Position numbers and translations under genes: made by a program. DNA of 64,000 bases from Gloeocapsopsis sp. IPPAS B-1203. Its GTDB lineage: Bacteria > Cyanobacteriota > Cyanobacteriia > Cyanobacteriales > Chroococcidiopsidaceae. Where the stretch lies: positions 124,001 through 188,000 of the forward strand of contig NZ_PEIG01000004.1 of the NCBI RefSeq assembly GCF_002749975.1, in the 5' to 3' direction. Shown here one piece after another: positions 19,452 through 28,463 of this stretch (position 1 is its first letter; each line of letters begins with the position of its first letter). The notes beneath the pieces were generated by a model. That model saw only the letters and a list, made by a program, of their open reading frames with translations, was not told the origin of the DNA and did not search any database.

Positions 19452-20222
19452 CTAACTACGGCGATGAACTAAAGTTGCACTAGACTGATCTGTTGCTAAA
19501 ACGACTAATTCACTAATGTTAACGTGTGGCGGGCGACTGGCACAGAATAAGACAATATCTGCAATATCTTCGGCAGTGAGAGGAGTTATTCCTTGGTAGA
19601 CTTTCTTTGCTCGTTCCACATCTCCATGAAAGCGAACTTGACTAAACTCAGTTTCCACCATACCAGGATCTACCGAACTAACACGTATAGGAGTACCGAG
19701 TAAATCCATCTTTAAACCTTCTGAGAGTGCTCTTACCGCTGCTTTTGTAGCACAATAGACACTACCACCTGGGTAAGCTTGATGTCCGGCAATTGAACCA
19801 ATATTGATGATATGTCCTCGTTCGCGATCAACCATTCCTGGTACAAGTAAGCGAGTCATGTAGAGCAAACCCTTAATATTAGTATCAATCATCTCCTCCC
19901 AGTCTTGAATATCGGCTTCGTACAGTTTGTCTAAACCTCGGCTTAAACCAGCGTTGTTAATTAAAACATCAACATTTATCCAAGGTTCAGGAAGAGATTT
20001 CAGTGCTGATTCTACTGAGGAGCGATCGCATACATCTAAGGACAAACAATGAACCTGAGTAGCTTGCTTAAGTTCACTGGCTAGTTCCTCTAAGCGATCT
20101 AAACGACGGGCTACAAGAATCAATTTTGCTTTTTCTTGAGCAAAAGCTTTAGCACAAGCTGCCCCAATTCCACTACTTGCTCCTGTAATGAGAACAACTT
20201 TGTCTTGAATTGAAAATCCCAT
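19452..20222 (-). CDS. Short-chain dehydrogenase/reductase (YdfG-like)
   Basis: This is a classical SDR of 256 residues. The nucleotide-binding motif TGASSGIG is at about residues 14-21. The following ARRLDR points to NADP preference. NNAG is at about 88-91, the catalytic serine is in GSIAG, and the catalytic tyrosine and lysine are in YCATK (about 155-159). The C-terminal part (VDPGMVETEFSQVRFHGD) resembles the YdfG group, which oxidises serine and 3-hydroxy acids; the true substrate is not known. The start is ATG 20222. A structured dispersed repeat separates it from the HAD gene upstream. Confidence 0.9.
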   Translation of the reverse strand: MGFSIQDKVVLITGASSGIGAACAKAFAQEKAKLILVARRLDRLEELASELKQATQVHCLSLDVCDRSSVESALKSLPEPWINVDVLINNAGLSRGLDKLYEADIQDWEEMIDTNIKGLLYMTRLLVPGMVDRERGHIINIGSIAGHQAYPGGSVYCATKAAVRALSEGLKMDLLGTPIRVSSVDPGMVETEFSQVRFHGDVERAKKVYQGITPLTAEDIADIVLFCASRPPHVNISELVVLATDQSSATLVHRRS

Positions 20223-20253
20223 GTGGTTGTGTTTAATGAATATATGGCTGCTT

Positions 20254-20378
20254 TTAAGCCCTCCGACTAAAGTCGAGGCTACTTAAACGAAGTGTACGAA
20301 GGTACACTAATCAGGAAAATTATCAGTAATTCCACGGAGGTGAACTTTGTTTTTTAGCTGCGAATTTATTCGCACTCG
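20254..20378 (+). repeat. Four-hairpin dispersed repeat, copy B
   Basis: Starting with the palindromic core CGACTAAAGTCG, this stretch contains a second hairpin AGTGTAC-gaag-GTACACT and a weaker third hairpin ending near CTTTGTTTTTTAGCTGCG. A fourth is GCGAAT-tt-ATTCGC. The order and spacing match the copy at 57387-57513, although the stem sequences differ. It fills most of the gap between the SDR and HAD genes. Confidence 0.75.
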
Positions 20379-20381
20379 CTC

Positions 20382-21098
20382 CTAAGCTACCAACTGATTG
20401 CGGTTAGTGTAAACTTGCTGTACGTATTCTAGGTCTAGATCGCATAAGTAATCGACAACCCAGTTGGCTTGTCGTTGCAACATATGAAATGGATAAGTAT
20501 TTGCTATACCAACAACAGGAATTCCAGCACTTTTAGCTGCGGTGATTCCGGCTGGGGTATCTTCAATTGCCAAACACTCTGTTGGTTGTAAGTTTAAATC
20601 AGGTTCTAGTTCGTTTAGTTTTTCTACAGCAAGGAGATAACCATCTGGTTCGGGTTTACTTGTCGCGATATCATCGCCTGCAACAATGACAGAGAAGTAT
20701 TCAGTTAAACCAAGACGATTTAAAACAAGTTCCACTTCAGAACGTAATGCACCACTGACAACTGCTAGTTTGAGATGATGCGATCGCAATTGAAAAATGA
20801 GATCTTCTAACCCTGGGTATGTGGGCAACTTTTCTAGTTTTTCTAGTTCTTGTTGATATGCTTCAGCTTTTCGTTGAATAATGCGAGTGAGATATTCATC
20901 ACTGACAACTCGACCTCGACGCTGCAATAATTCGCGGATACAAGCGCGATCGCTGCGTCCTAAGCAGACTTGGCGATACTCTCCTGGCTTGGGGCGCAGA
21001 TTCTCTGCAATTAAAACTTGATCGATGAGTTGCTGGTGAATGGGTTCATCGTTAATAATCACACCATTGAAATCAAATAAAATCGCTTTTAAAGTCAT
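20382..21098 (-). CDS. HAD-superfamily phosphatase (beta-phosphoglucomutase-like)
   Basis: The 238-residue product has HAD motif I as FDFNGVI (the usual second aspartate position is asparagine-glycine preceded by phenylalanine, DFNG), motif II in AVVSGA, the lysine of motif III in SKPEPDGYL and motif IV in AIEDTPAG. A helical cap lies at about residues 15-85. This is the subgroup with beta-phosphoglucomutase and related sugar phosphatases. I chose ATG 21098; a TTG at 21113 touches the stop of the methyltransferase gene and is a worse start. The two genes probably form an operon. Confidence 0.88.
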   Translation of the reverse strand: MTLKAILFDFNGVIINDEPIHQQLIDQVLIAENLRPKPGEYRQVCLGRSDRACIRELLQRRGRVVSDEYLTRIIQRKAEAYQQELEKLEKLPTYPGLEDLIFQLRSHHLKLAVVSGALRSEVELVLNRLGLTEYFSVIVAGDDIATSKPEPDGYLLAVEKLNELEPDLNLQPTECLAIEDTPAGITAAKSAGIPVVGIANTYPFHMLQRQANWVVDYLCDLDLEYVQQVYTNRNQLVA

Positions 21099-21113
21099 AC
21101 TGCACTGCCTCAA

Positions 21114-21980
21114 CTAAGCTGGAGAAGGTATCCACCCTTCAAGCGGAATGTCTTCTTCAGTGCAATTGCTCACTCCTTCCTTTTGTATTATCGGTTTTAC
21201 CCCGCGAGTGACTTGATGAATGAACCATAAATCTTTTGTCTGCACAGCTCCAAACCCTGCTGCACCCATCCAAGCATCAACACTTGCTGCTGCAAAGTCA
21301 CGGATGTACGGTTCTTCAAATACGTTATTGAGCCAATCTAGTTGACGCAGTGTTTTTTGATTTCCATCGAGAATTAACACTTCACCTCCGGTGGTGAGTA
21401 AGCGAAAGCTTTCTTGCAAAATGGCTTGAGAAACAGCTGATGGTGTCTCGTGGAACAGTAATGAAGCTGTGACAACATCAAAACTAGCATCAGGAAATCC
21501 TGTATGTTCCGCATTCCCATGACGCCATTTGATATCTAGATGAGCAGTTTTTGCCTTATGCTCTGCCATCACTAACATATACGGCGATAAATCTAAACCA
21601 ATCACCTCAGCAGAAGGAAACGCCTGTTTGAGCATTAGTGTTGTTGATCCAGTACCGCAGCCTAAATCAAGAATGCGTCGTGGATGACTTTGAATTGTGT
21701 CAATTAGTCCCTGACGTATCAGAGTTTCGTTCGGCGGTAATACATATTGCGTAATCGGATCGTAAGATACAGCTGCGCCAGGGTTGAGATAGCCCCGCTC
21801 AATGCCGTGGAAGTTTTGACTGCTGTAATATAAAGGTGTTTCTACATCCGCTCGCCGAAATCTTGCTGCTTCTTGCTGCCAATCAATACTCTCATAAAAT
21901 TGCCGCAACTCTTTTTCATTAATAAATGAACGGACAATAGGTGAGAGAAAACGTTCCCAAATGGTATCTTGCCTCGGCAT
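21114..21980 (-). CDS. Class I SAM-dependent methyltransferase
   Basis: The 288-residue product has the SAM-binding motif I ILDLGCGTGSTT (about residues 103-114), motif II VIGLDLSPYML with the acidic residue, the post-II segment HGNAEHTGFPDASFDVVTASLLFHE and an N-terminal extension of about 95 residues. The substrate cannot be told from sequence. Its stop lies about 15 bases before the HAD gene start, so the two are probably co-transcribed. The start is ATG 21980. Confidence 0.88.
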   Translation of the reverse strand: MPRQDTIWERFLSPIVRSFINEKELRQFYESIDWQQEAARFRRADVETPLYYSSQNFHGIERGYLNPGAAVSYDPITQYVLPPNETLIRQGLIDTIQSHPRRILDLGCGTGSTTLMLKQAFPSAEVIGLDLSPYMLVMAEHKAKTAHLDIKWRHGNAEHTGFPDASFDVVTASLLFHETPSAVSQAILQESFRLLTTGGEVLILDGNQKTLRQLDWLNNVFEEPYIRDFAAASVDAWMGAAGFGAVQTKDLWFIHQVTRGVKPIIQKEGVSNCTEEDIPLEGWIPSPA

Positions 21981-22303
21981 AGGAATTAATCTAAATAAGC
22001 GTGGATGGCGATCGCATTAAGGTTTATACCCTTTCTTTACAAATTGTAATATACAACTGCTAAGAACTGCTCTAATTGTCAGCGTAATTTCTAGCACTAA
22101 TTATATAAGTTTTAAATTTTTACATGAAATATTCAACTCAATTAATAAAGAGTACATTTCCTTCTTTTGGGTGATGCATTTTTTTTATTAACTTTACCTA
22201 ACAAAAATGATAGCAATATTAAATTGAATGAAACTAGAAAATGACAAATATTATGCCTATCTAATCAGACAATAAGTTTATCATCTACTCAAAGGATCAA
22301 ATC
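21981..22303. other. AT-rich intergenic region
   Basis: These 323 bases between two divergent genes hold one HIP1-like site near 22010, several A/T runs, and an AAAGGATC ribosome site just before 22304. Nothing else is recognisable. Confidence 0.5.
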
Positions 22304-23077
22304 ATGCTACATCGCCAAGAAACAGCAGGACTTGTTGTAATTACTCAACCTACACATTCTTGGATTGCTGGTTGTCTAGCAAGGATGTGGGGAGAACAAT
22401 GTGGTTTTGCTCCTAGAGAAGAAGTTTGTCTTGCAGCTGAACAGCATGATATTGGCTGGGTAGGATGGGAAACTGCACCCACTTTAAATTTTGAAACAGG
22501 ATACCCCCACAACTTCATGGAATTGCCAACTGAGATACATACGCAGATATGGTCAGGTGCCAAAAAATTAGCATTACCCTTTGGTAGGTATGCAACCCTT
22601 CTTGTCTCACTGCATGGTACTGGATTATTTGAGCGTTTCCGTAATTGGCAAGAGTCACCCACATCTTCTCAGTTAGTTAAAGCTTATTTAGAGCAAGAAT
22701 ATGATTTTCAAGAACAGTTGATTGCTAACCTAAAGAACGACTCACATTATGCATCTTATGCTACTCCAGAAATTATTGATCGTAACCGTTCTCTAGTTGC
22801 GCTTTGGGATACGCTTTCGCTGACTTTATGTATGGGGCTACGCGAAGAGAGGCAATTTTATCAAGCCCCTATAGGATCAGGTGAAATGACACTTACTTTA
22901 ACTCCTATAGAGAATGACATAATAAAAGTAAATCCTTGGGTATTTGAACAAAATGAAGTAACACTTGTCTATGAAGGGCGACTATTACAGGAAAAGTTTG
23001 TCGATGAAACCACAATGCGTAATGCGTTAGAAAATGCAACGTGGGTAAGTATTGTTAATAGATTAATTCCAGCCTAA
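22304..23077 (+). CDS. DUF3891 family protein
   Basis: The 257-residue product matches the DUF3891 pattern. It has an early TQPTHSWIAGCLARMWGE, then AAEQHDIGWVGWE with a histidine-aspartate pair that recalls HD-domain metal sites, and later SLHGTGLFERF and LVALWDTLSL. The function of this family is not established; a metal-dependent phosphohydrolase is suggested only by the HD-like pair. There is no signal peptide or membrane segment. The start is ATG 22304 with AAAGGA upstream. The Uma2 gene follows 27 bases after its stop. Confidence 0.85.
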   Translation: MLHRQETAGLVVITQPTHSWIAGCLARMWGEQCGFAPREEVCLAAEQHDIGWVGWETAPTLNFETGYPHNFMELPTEIHTQIWSGAKKLALPFGRYATLLVSLHGTGLFERFRNWQESPTSSQLVKAYLEQEYDFQEQLIANLKNDSHYASYATPEIIDRNRSLVALWDTLSLTLCMGLREERQFYQAPIGSGEMTLTLTPIENDIIKVNPWVFEQNEVTLVYEGRLLQEKFVDETTMRNALENATWVSIVNRLIPA

Positions 23078-23104
23078 TTAAATTTTTAATAAAAGCGATC
23101 GCTC

Positions 23105-23665
23105 ATGGTAAAACTATCAACACAAAACCTCACTCTAGAAGAGTTTCTCAAGCTGCCTGAAACTAAACCAGCTAGCGAATATGTTAACGGTCAAATTATC
23201 CAGAAGCCCATGCCCCAAGGAAAGCATAGTAAGTTACAAGGTAAGTTAGTTACTGCTATCAATGAGTTAGCTGAGCCGCAAAAGATTGCCCTTGCCTTTC
23301 CAGAACTTCGCTGTACCTTTGGTGGGCGCTCAATAGTACTTGATGTTGCTGTATTTAGCTGGGATCGTATACCTGTTGATGAAAATGGAGATATTGCTAA
23401 TGTATTTACATCTGCTCCCGACTGGACAATTGAGATTTTTTCTCCTGATCAAAGCCCAACTAAAGTAATTAGTAATATTTTACATTGTCTAACACATGAT
23501 TGTAAATTAGGTTGGCTAATTGATCCAGATGAGAAATCAGTTATAGTTTATCCACCAGGAAAACAACCAATTTATTTTGAGGAAGCAAAAGACTTACTCA
23601 CTGTACCTGAGTTTTTAGAACTAAAACTTAAAGTAGAAGATTTATTTAATTGGTTAAGAATATAG
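23105..23665 (+). CDS. Uma2 family (DUF820) endonuclease-like protein
   Basis: Uma2 proteins have the PD-(D/E)XK nuclease fold and are greatly expanded in cyanobacteria; their biological role is unclear. The 186-residue product shows the family features LTLEEFLKLPETKPASEYVNG, QGKHSKLQGKL, RSIVLDVAVFSWDR (catalytic aspartate) and PDWTIEIFSPDQS (catalytic glutamate). A C-terminal GWLIDPDEKSVIVY follows. It is intact, unlike the Uma2 copy at 29887. The start is ATG 23105. Confidence 0.92.
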   Translation: MVKLSTQNLTLEEFLKLPETKPASEYVNGQIIQKPMPQGKHSKLQGKLVTAINELAEPQKIALAFPELRCTFGGRSIVLDVAVFSWDRIPVDENGDIANVFTSAPDWTIEIFSPDQSPTKVISNILHCLTHDCKLGWLIDPDEKSVIVYPPGKQPIYFEEAKDLLTVPEFLELKLKVEDLFNWLRI

Positions 23666-23808
23666 AAAATAGTTTTGGGTTTGGTTTTGGCTAGCTACTA
23701 GCTATTTTTTATATTTAAGTAATTTCTCAGTAGTCTTTACTATGCTTAGTCAGCTAAAACGTTATATCAGTTAAAAAGACAGATATTAGCGATAACGGAA
23801 TACAAAAA

Positions 23809-25015
23809 ATGGCATACAGTAAAGGTGTAGCACAATTAGGATTATTTAGTGCAAGCATCTTGACATTCTTTTGTACTACTGCAATACCAGAAAAGTACTA
23901 GCTGAAGATAGTCTAAGCACAAATAATTTAACTAATTTAGAGACAAGCGATCGCTTAGACAATTTGAAGTTGCACACTTCTCAGGAATTGAAATTAGAGA
24001 AGAATATCGCAACAGTATTAGTTAATCAGTCTGTTAATGAAAATGACTTTACGACTACAGAAGTCGATAGCTCAAAGTTCAATGACAGCAACGTGAATAA
24101 TAAATACCAAATTACATTAAGTACAAATTCTCAGCAAATAGAAGTTTCTCGCAATGCAGTAGATTTGTTGGCAGAAAATAGTTTAGAAAAGCAGTTCTTG
24201 ATAGGTAAACTTGGTTTAGATACACTTTGTCGTGCTTTTCCGTTAAATTCACGCTGTACCGACTACCAAACCTCAGAACAACAAGCACAACGGTCTATAT
24301 AACTCAGACAACGCTTATCACCATCAGAAGTAGAACGACAAAACTTAGAAACACGCTTATTAGAAAGATTAGCAGTTGCATCAGAAGCACCTGTGCGGAG
24401 TAGTTTTGCACTAGGAGCTAAAGTGAGTGCTTTAGGTGTTGGTCTTGAGGGTATTGGTGCAATTTCACCAATTTTAATGGCAGAGTAGGATTTAATTATT
24501 TGGGATTCAGTAGTGGTTTTACACAAAATGAGATTGATTACGACGGTGATTTACAACTACTAAACGCTACTGGAATGCTTGATTGGTTTCCTTCAAGTAC
24601 AAGTGGTTTTCGAGTGACTGGTGGTGTAGTCTATCAAAACAATCGAGTTGATGCGATCGCGCGTCCGGCTGAAGTCTTAGAAATTGGTGGTATTGAATTT
24701 CCGCTAGCTGTAGTTGGTCAACTTGAGGGTTCATTAACATTTCCTAACACAATTGCACCTTATATTGGCATTGGTTACGGCAATCCGGTGAGACGCGGTA
24801 GTGCATTCAGCTTTAATATCGATTTAGGTGTTTTATTTCCAGGTTCACCACAAGCAGATTTGCAAGCAACAGGTCCAGGTGTAGATATTATTGGCGGAAT
24901 TCCTATATTAAATAATTTACTAGAGGATGCGATCGCCCAGGAAGAACAGGATATTGAAGATAACGTCAGTTGGCTTGGCGTGTATCCAGTACTTTCTATC
25001 GGAGTTTCTTATTAG
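23809..25015 (+). pseudogene. Broken outer-membrane beta-barrel protein gene
   Basis: An ATG at 23809 begins a signal peptide (MAYSKGVAQLGLF...). The frame ends at a TAG at 23899, although the next frame continues with VLAEDSLSTNN, as expected after a cleavage site. That frame has a nonsense TAA at 24300 and runs to 24488. From about 24476 a third frame takes over (FNGRVGFNYLGFSSGFTQNE) and runs to 25015, ending in the aromatic GVSY typical of outer-membrane barrels. The frames fit two single-base losses, one in a run of A near 23891 and one in AATTTT near 24476. This is decay or, less likely, sequencing error. Confidence 0.8.
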
Positions 25016-25071
25016 TTTTAATGACAAATTGGTGCTGGCAATTCTTTCAGCAATGATTACACCTGCTGTGC

Positions 25072-25238
25072 TCATTGTTGCTCTTTTTCACATTCAAAAG
25101 CCTCTGTTTTAGCGCGGTATAATGCAGCATCCGCAGCACGAAGGAGTTCTTCTGGAGTATGACCATTTTCTGGAAAACAGGCAACTCCTAGAGAAAGAGT
25201 AATGTTATTAAGTAACTGCTGACTGTACTGTACTCTAG
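25072..25238 (-). pseudogene. C-terminal remnant of a GGDEF (diguanylate cyclase) gene
   Basis: On the reverse strand the frame ending in TGA at 25072 reads NNITLSLGVACFPENGHTP, then ELLRAADAALYRAKTE. This is the typical end of a GGDEF domain, after the active site. The GGDEF motif and everything upstream are missing. No start codon is nearby, so this is a truncated relic. Confidence 0.8.
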
Positions 25239-25462
25239 AATGACTTGTTAATCAGTTAATCAGCACCCTGGTCAATTGTTGCCGCATTTTAGCTTCTATC
25301 AACACCTTGCGCTATACTTTGCTACAAATGGGAAGCAGAGGGAGCAGAGGAAGAAATTAACTATAGTTCTTATAAGAGTGAAATGGTATTACACCTTCCA
25401 AAGCAAAATTTGGATGTGGCAGTGCACATAGCATGTCAATCACAAACACAAGCTATCAGTGA

Positions 25463-25540
25463 TTATGGTTGCGATGCTTGCACTTCGCTTCTCACAATCT
25501 CTACAAGTACAGCATTGATTTTATTAGAGTCTAGTTGACT
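25463..25540 (-). CDS. Possible 26-residue ORF overlapping the rhodopsin 3' end
   Basis: An ATG at 25540, with AAGGA seven bases upstream, opens a 26-codon frame reading MSQLDSNKINAVLVEIV and on to SEVQASQP. It overlaps the last codons of the rhodopsin gene in another frame. It may be a small coupled peptide or the start of a lost gene. There is no family match that I recognise. Confidence 0.25.
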   Translation of the reverse strand, partial: SQLDSNKINAVLVEIVRSEVQASQP

Positions 25541-26490
25541 CATTATGAGTGTTCCTTTCGATGTATTCTTGACTAGCACCACCACCGTCAATTTGTACTT
25601 GAATTGCTGGTTCGTAGCCTTCTGCTGCACTACGGATTTGTGCCACACTCGATAGCAATACGCCGTAAACTACTTTAGAGAAAATATCTGCCATCGTGTA
25701 GAGAAATTGTCGCGTTACGGCTGCCCACGCACCCCATGCGGGAAAAGCCTTCCAAGCCCAAGGTACCAAGTAGGCTAAGGGATAAAGCGTCCAAGAAATC
25801 AAGATTAACCACCAAATTGTCCCCATGGTTTTATAGGCTTGGCGAGGTAAATTTTCACGTGATTTGAAGATCCAATTCCCCATCATATAGAGAATGTAAA
25901 CGTAGAAAACGGTACTTACCGCACCCCAAAAGAGAAACCAACCAGTGTTTGTAATTTCAAAGTATTGTCCGATATATCCGGTGTAAATCATTAATAAACC
26001 AGCAGTGATGAAGCGAAACCGCAGCTTGCGGAAACGTCCTGGCGTGACATCAATCACAAATAACATCTGAGTTAGCAAACATGGTACATCAATTGACCAA
26101 TTAAGGTAACGATAACCATTCGAGAACGTGCTTTCTGTAATATCTGCCTGCTGTACCAACACCCAGCCCCCAAACTGTTCCATCAAAGGCAAATGCTGAC
26201 AGCCACTCTACTAGTTGCAAACCTAGAATTAAGAAAGCTGACACCATGACGACAGCAGATAGCGTCGATGATGGTTGAAATCGCGGCAACGAGCGACTGT
26301 TAGTTGTAATAAAGTATACAAACCCTACTGCCATCACACTCACACCAAGTGTTAATAAATGCGATATTAATTGGTGCTGTACTGGCGAGTAAGTGAGTAA
26401 GTTTTCCATAATCGTACCTTCTGGTACGACTACAGTCTGTGCTATTAAATTTTGTATAAAGGAAGTTGTCAGCACTCCTAAATCAAACAT
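25524..26490 (-). pseudogene. Microbial rhodopsin with NDQ motif (sodium-pump type), frameshifted
   Basis: Two overlapping frames, 26490-26101 and 26192-25524, together encode one seven-helix rhodopsin. The first holds helices A and B (SHLLTLGVSVMAVGFVYF; TLSAVVMVSAFLILG). The second holds helices C-G. Helix C reads NGYRYLNWSIDVPCLLTQ, with N at 26100-26102, D at 26088-26090 and Q at 26067-26069. This is the NDQ spacing (4 and 7) of the sodium pump KR2. The retinal lysine is in ADIFSKVVYG (codon 25674-25676). Removing one base from the run of five C (plus strand) at 26167-26171 joins the frames as ...FDGTVWGWVLVQQAD. It is therefore broken by one base, by mutation, slippage or a sequencing error. 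No retinal-synthesis gene is nearby. Confidence 0.9.
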
Positions 26491-26820
26491 TAATTATCCT
26501 CATTAATTGAACAGTAAAACAAGTAAAAAATATTTTTTACTCTATATTTATTTATTATTAGAATATCAGCTTGTTGCAGTATCAATTGCTCAAGTTCTCT
26601 TGAGAGTATTATCTCTAATAAATATATAACCAACTCTATCTCAAGATATATTTCATTTTGAAGAATGTGTATAGTATAAAACTAAAATCCCTAATAATAC
26701 TAGTACGACTTGACAAACAGACTAATAACAGTAGTATACACAGGCAGGTTAACAAGATTAGATTTAGATGATATAGAGGGGCAGCTATTTGCATATTCAA
26801 TGCGTTAACTTACTGTGCAA
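26491..26820. other. AT-rich intergenic region upstream of the rhodopsin gene
   Basis: These 330 bases lie between csaB and the rhodopsin gene, both on the reverse strand. They presumably carry the rhodopsin promoter. I see long A/T tracts but no clear operator or RNA structure. Confidence 0.5.
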
Positions 26821-27864
26821 TTAACTTGCGAATAGAACTTGATGTAGCAAATCTCGATGAATGGTTGCTCGATCTACTAAAGATTGAATTTGATCAGGAG
26901 TAAGAGAATCACCGTTTGCATAATGTTCAAGCAATGTATTATAAATTACATGATATTTATCAGGAATTTCAGTTAAATTCCATCCTGGCATATCAAGTTC
27001 TGCCATCAATTTACTCACTTTAGGATCGTAACTTAAGGCAAAACAGCGACATCCTTCAGCCGCAGCCATAATTAAACTGTGAAGGCGCATACCGATCGCC
27101 ATTTCAACACCTCGAAATACACCTTTTAAAGCTTTAGGATCTTGCAAAGACAAAATTTTATGAACTCCAGGAAGTTGCGGTGCGATCGCTTCAGCAATGG
27201 CTAAATCTTGACTTTGTTGAAATGGCACAAGCAAAATACAAGTTTGTGTTGCTTTTTGAAAATCAACTAAAGCACGGGTGAGATTATTGAGGCGAGTTGA
27301 TGTTAATTCAGGATGCGATCGCAATGTGACTGCAACTCTAGGTGCAGGTAAATCCCATAACCCAGGTACAGGCGAAGCTTCTAACGCCCATACTGGATCA
27401 GGGGCGAGAGTACATGAAATTCCCCATTTAGACAACAAAGCCGCACTACCTCGATCGCGAACACTCACTGCGGTACACTTTTTAAAAGTCCGTCGTGCCA
27501 ATTGCTGTGTCATGTCGCGCTTAAGTGGACCAATTCCTTGCGCCCAAGCGATTGTTTTTAAGCCAAGTTGTTGTGCTGCAATCATCAAGCCGCCGTAATA
27601 CAAAGGGCTAATCGCACTCGTCACATCTTGCATCAAACTTCCACCACCCCAAATGAACGCATCCGACTTGCGCAAAGTTTGAAGTACGCTGAATAATCCC
27701 ATGCGATCGCACGCTTCCACATGATAGCGATCGCGCGTCTCCTGCGGATTACCCGAAAGTACAATTGGTGTCACATGATCTGGTAACATTTGCAAAAGTG
27801 TTGCTAATAAAGCCTCATCGCCACCATTGCCTTTACCATAGTATCCACACAAAACCGCCCGCAT
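26821..27864 (-). CDS. csaB: Polysaccharide pyruvyl transferase CsaB
   Basis: CsaB adds ketal-linked pyruvate to cell-wall-associated polysaccharide, which can anchor S-layer-type proteins. The product (347 residues from ATG 27864, reading MRAVLCGYYGKGNGGDEA) has the family's glycine-rich N-terminal motif, the central IWGGGSLMQDVTS, AWAQGIGPL, SVRDRGSA and the C-terminal IGMRLHSLIMAA with its conserved histidine. A GTG three codons upstream is an alternative start. In this window a secreted haemagglutinin-like protein lies about 11 kb away, but no direct link is shown. Confidence 0.93.
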   Translation of the reverse strand: MRAVLCGYYGKGNGGDEALLATLLQMLPDHVTPIVLSGNPQETRDRYHVEACDRMGLFSVLQTLRKSDAFIWGGGSLMQDVTSAISPLYYGGLMIAAQQLGLKTIAWAQGIGPLKRDMTQQLARRTFKKCTAVSVRDRGSAALLSKWGISCTLAPDPVWALEASPVPGLWDLPAPRVAVTLRSHPELTSTRLNNLTRALVDFQKATQTCILLVPFQQSQDLAIAEAIAPQLPGVHKILSLQDPKALKGVFRGVEMAIGMRLHSLIMAAAEGCRCFALSYDPKVSKLMAELDMPGWNLTEIPDKYHVIYNTLLEHYANGDSLTPDQIQSLVDRATIHRDLLHQVLFAS

Positions 27865-27990
27865 CTTGCCCACGTTATTACCTCAGATAACATAACAAAA
27901 ACTCTATCCGAGATGTGCCATTAATTGAATCTGAGCCTTACGATAAAAAAGCACCAATCAATTGCATACCCTCACCCCTCGCCCCTCATT

Positions 27991-28365
27991 ATGCACGCCC
28001 TCTCAATTCCAACTTGGATTATTCACGTCTCTAGCGTCATTGAATGGATTGCCGCGATTTGGTTAATCTGGATCTATGGTGAAGTGACTCGTAACCGTAG
28101 CTGGTGGGCTTTATCTCTGGCGATGTTACCTGCACTTGTGAGTGCAATGTGTGCGTGTACGTGGCACTTTTTCGACAATGCAAAATCGTTAGAGTGGTTA
28201 GTGACACTTCAAGCGACAATGACTGTTGTTGGTAACTTCACGCTGTTAATTGCTGCATGGATAATTTGGCGTTCTACAACTGAAGAAGAGGTCAGGAATC
28301 AGGGATCAGGGGTCAGGGATAGAAAAAATGAACTAAAACTCAGGGAGACAAGAGAGAAACTTTGA
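27991..28365 (+). CDS. DUF2499 (Ycf49-like) membrane protein
   Basis: From ATG 27991 the product is 124 residues with three membrane segments (about 8-28, 34-60 and 68-90) and the signature ALSIPTWIIHVSSVIEWIAA and WHFFDNAKSLEWLV, as in plastid Ycf49. The role is unknown. A TTG at 27925 would add 22 residues encoded by a GC-rich dispersed repeat, so I reject it. The C-terminal tail EVRNQGSGVRDRKNELKLR is encoded by another dispersed repeat (near 28290-28320) and looks like a recent addition. It is followed by DUF3593, its usual neighbour. Confidence 0.87.
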   Translation: MHALSIPTWIIHVSSVIEWIAAIWLIWIYGEVTRNRSWWALSLAMLPALVSAMCACTWHFFDNAKSLEWLVTLQATMTVVGNFTLLIAAWIIWRSTTEEEVRNQGSGVRDRKNELKLRETREKL

Positions 28366-28463
28366 TTGACATTAGCCGCAGCGCGAGAATCAAAACTGTA
28401 GAAATTCTCCGATTCCTGATCTCTGCCTCCTTTTCATTCCAGTGTTAGCCAAAAGGCAAACTT

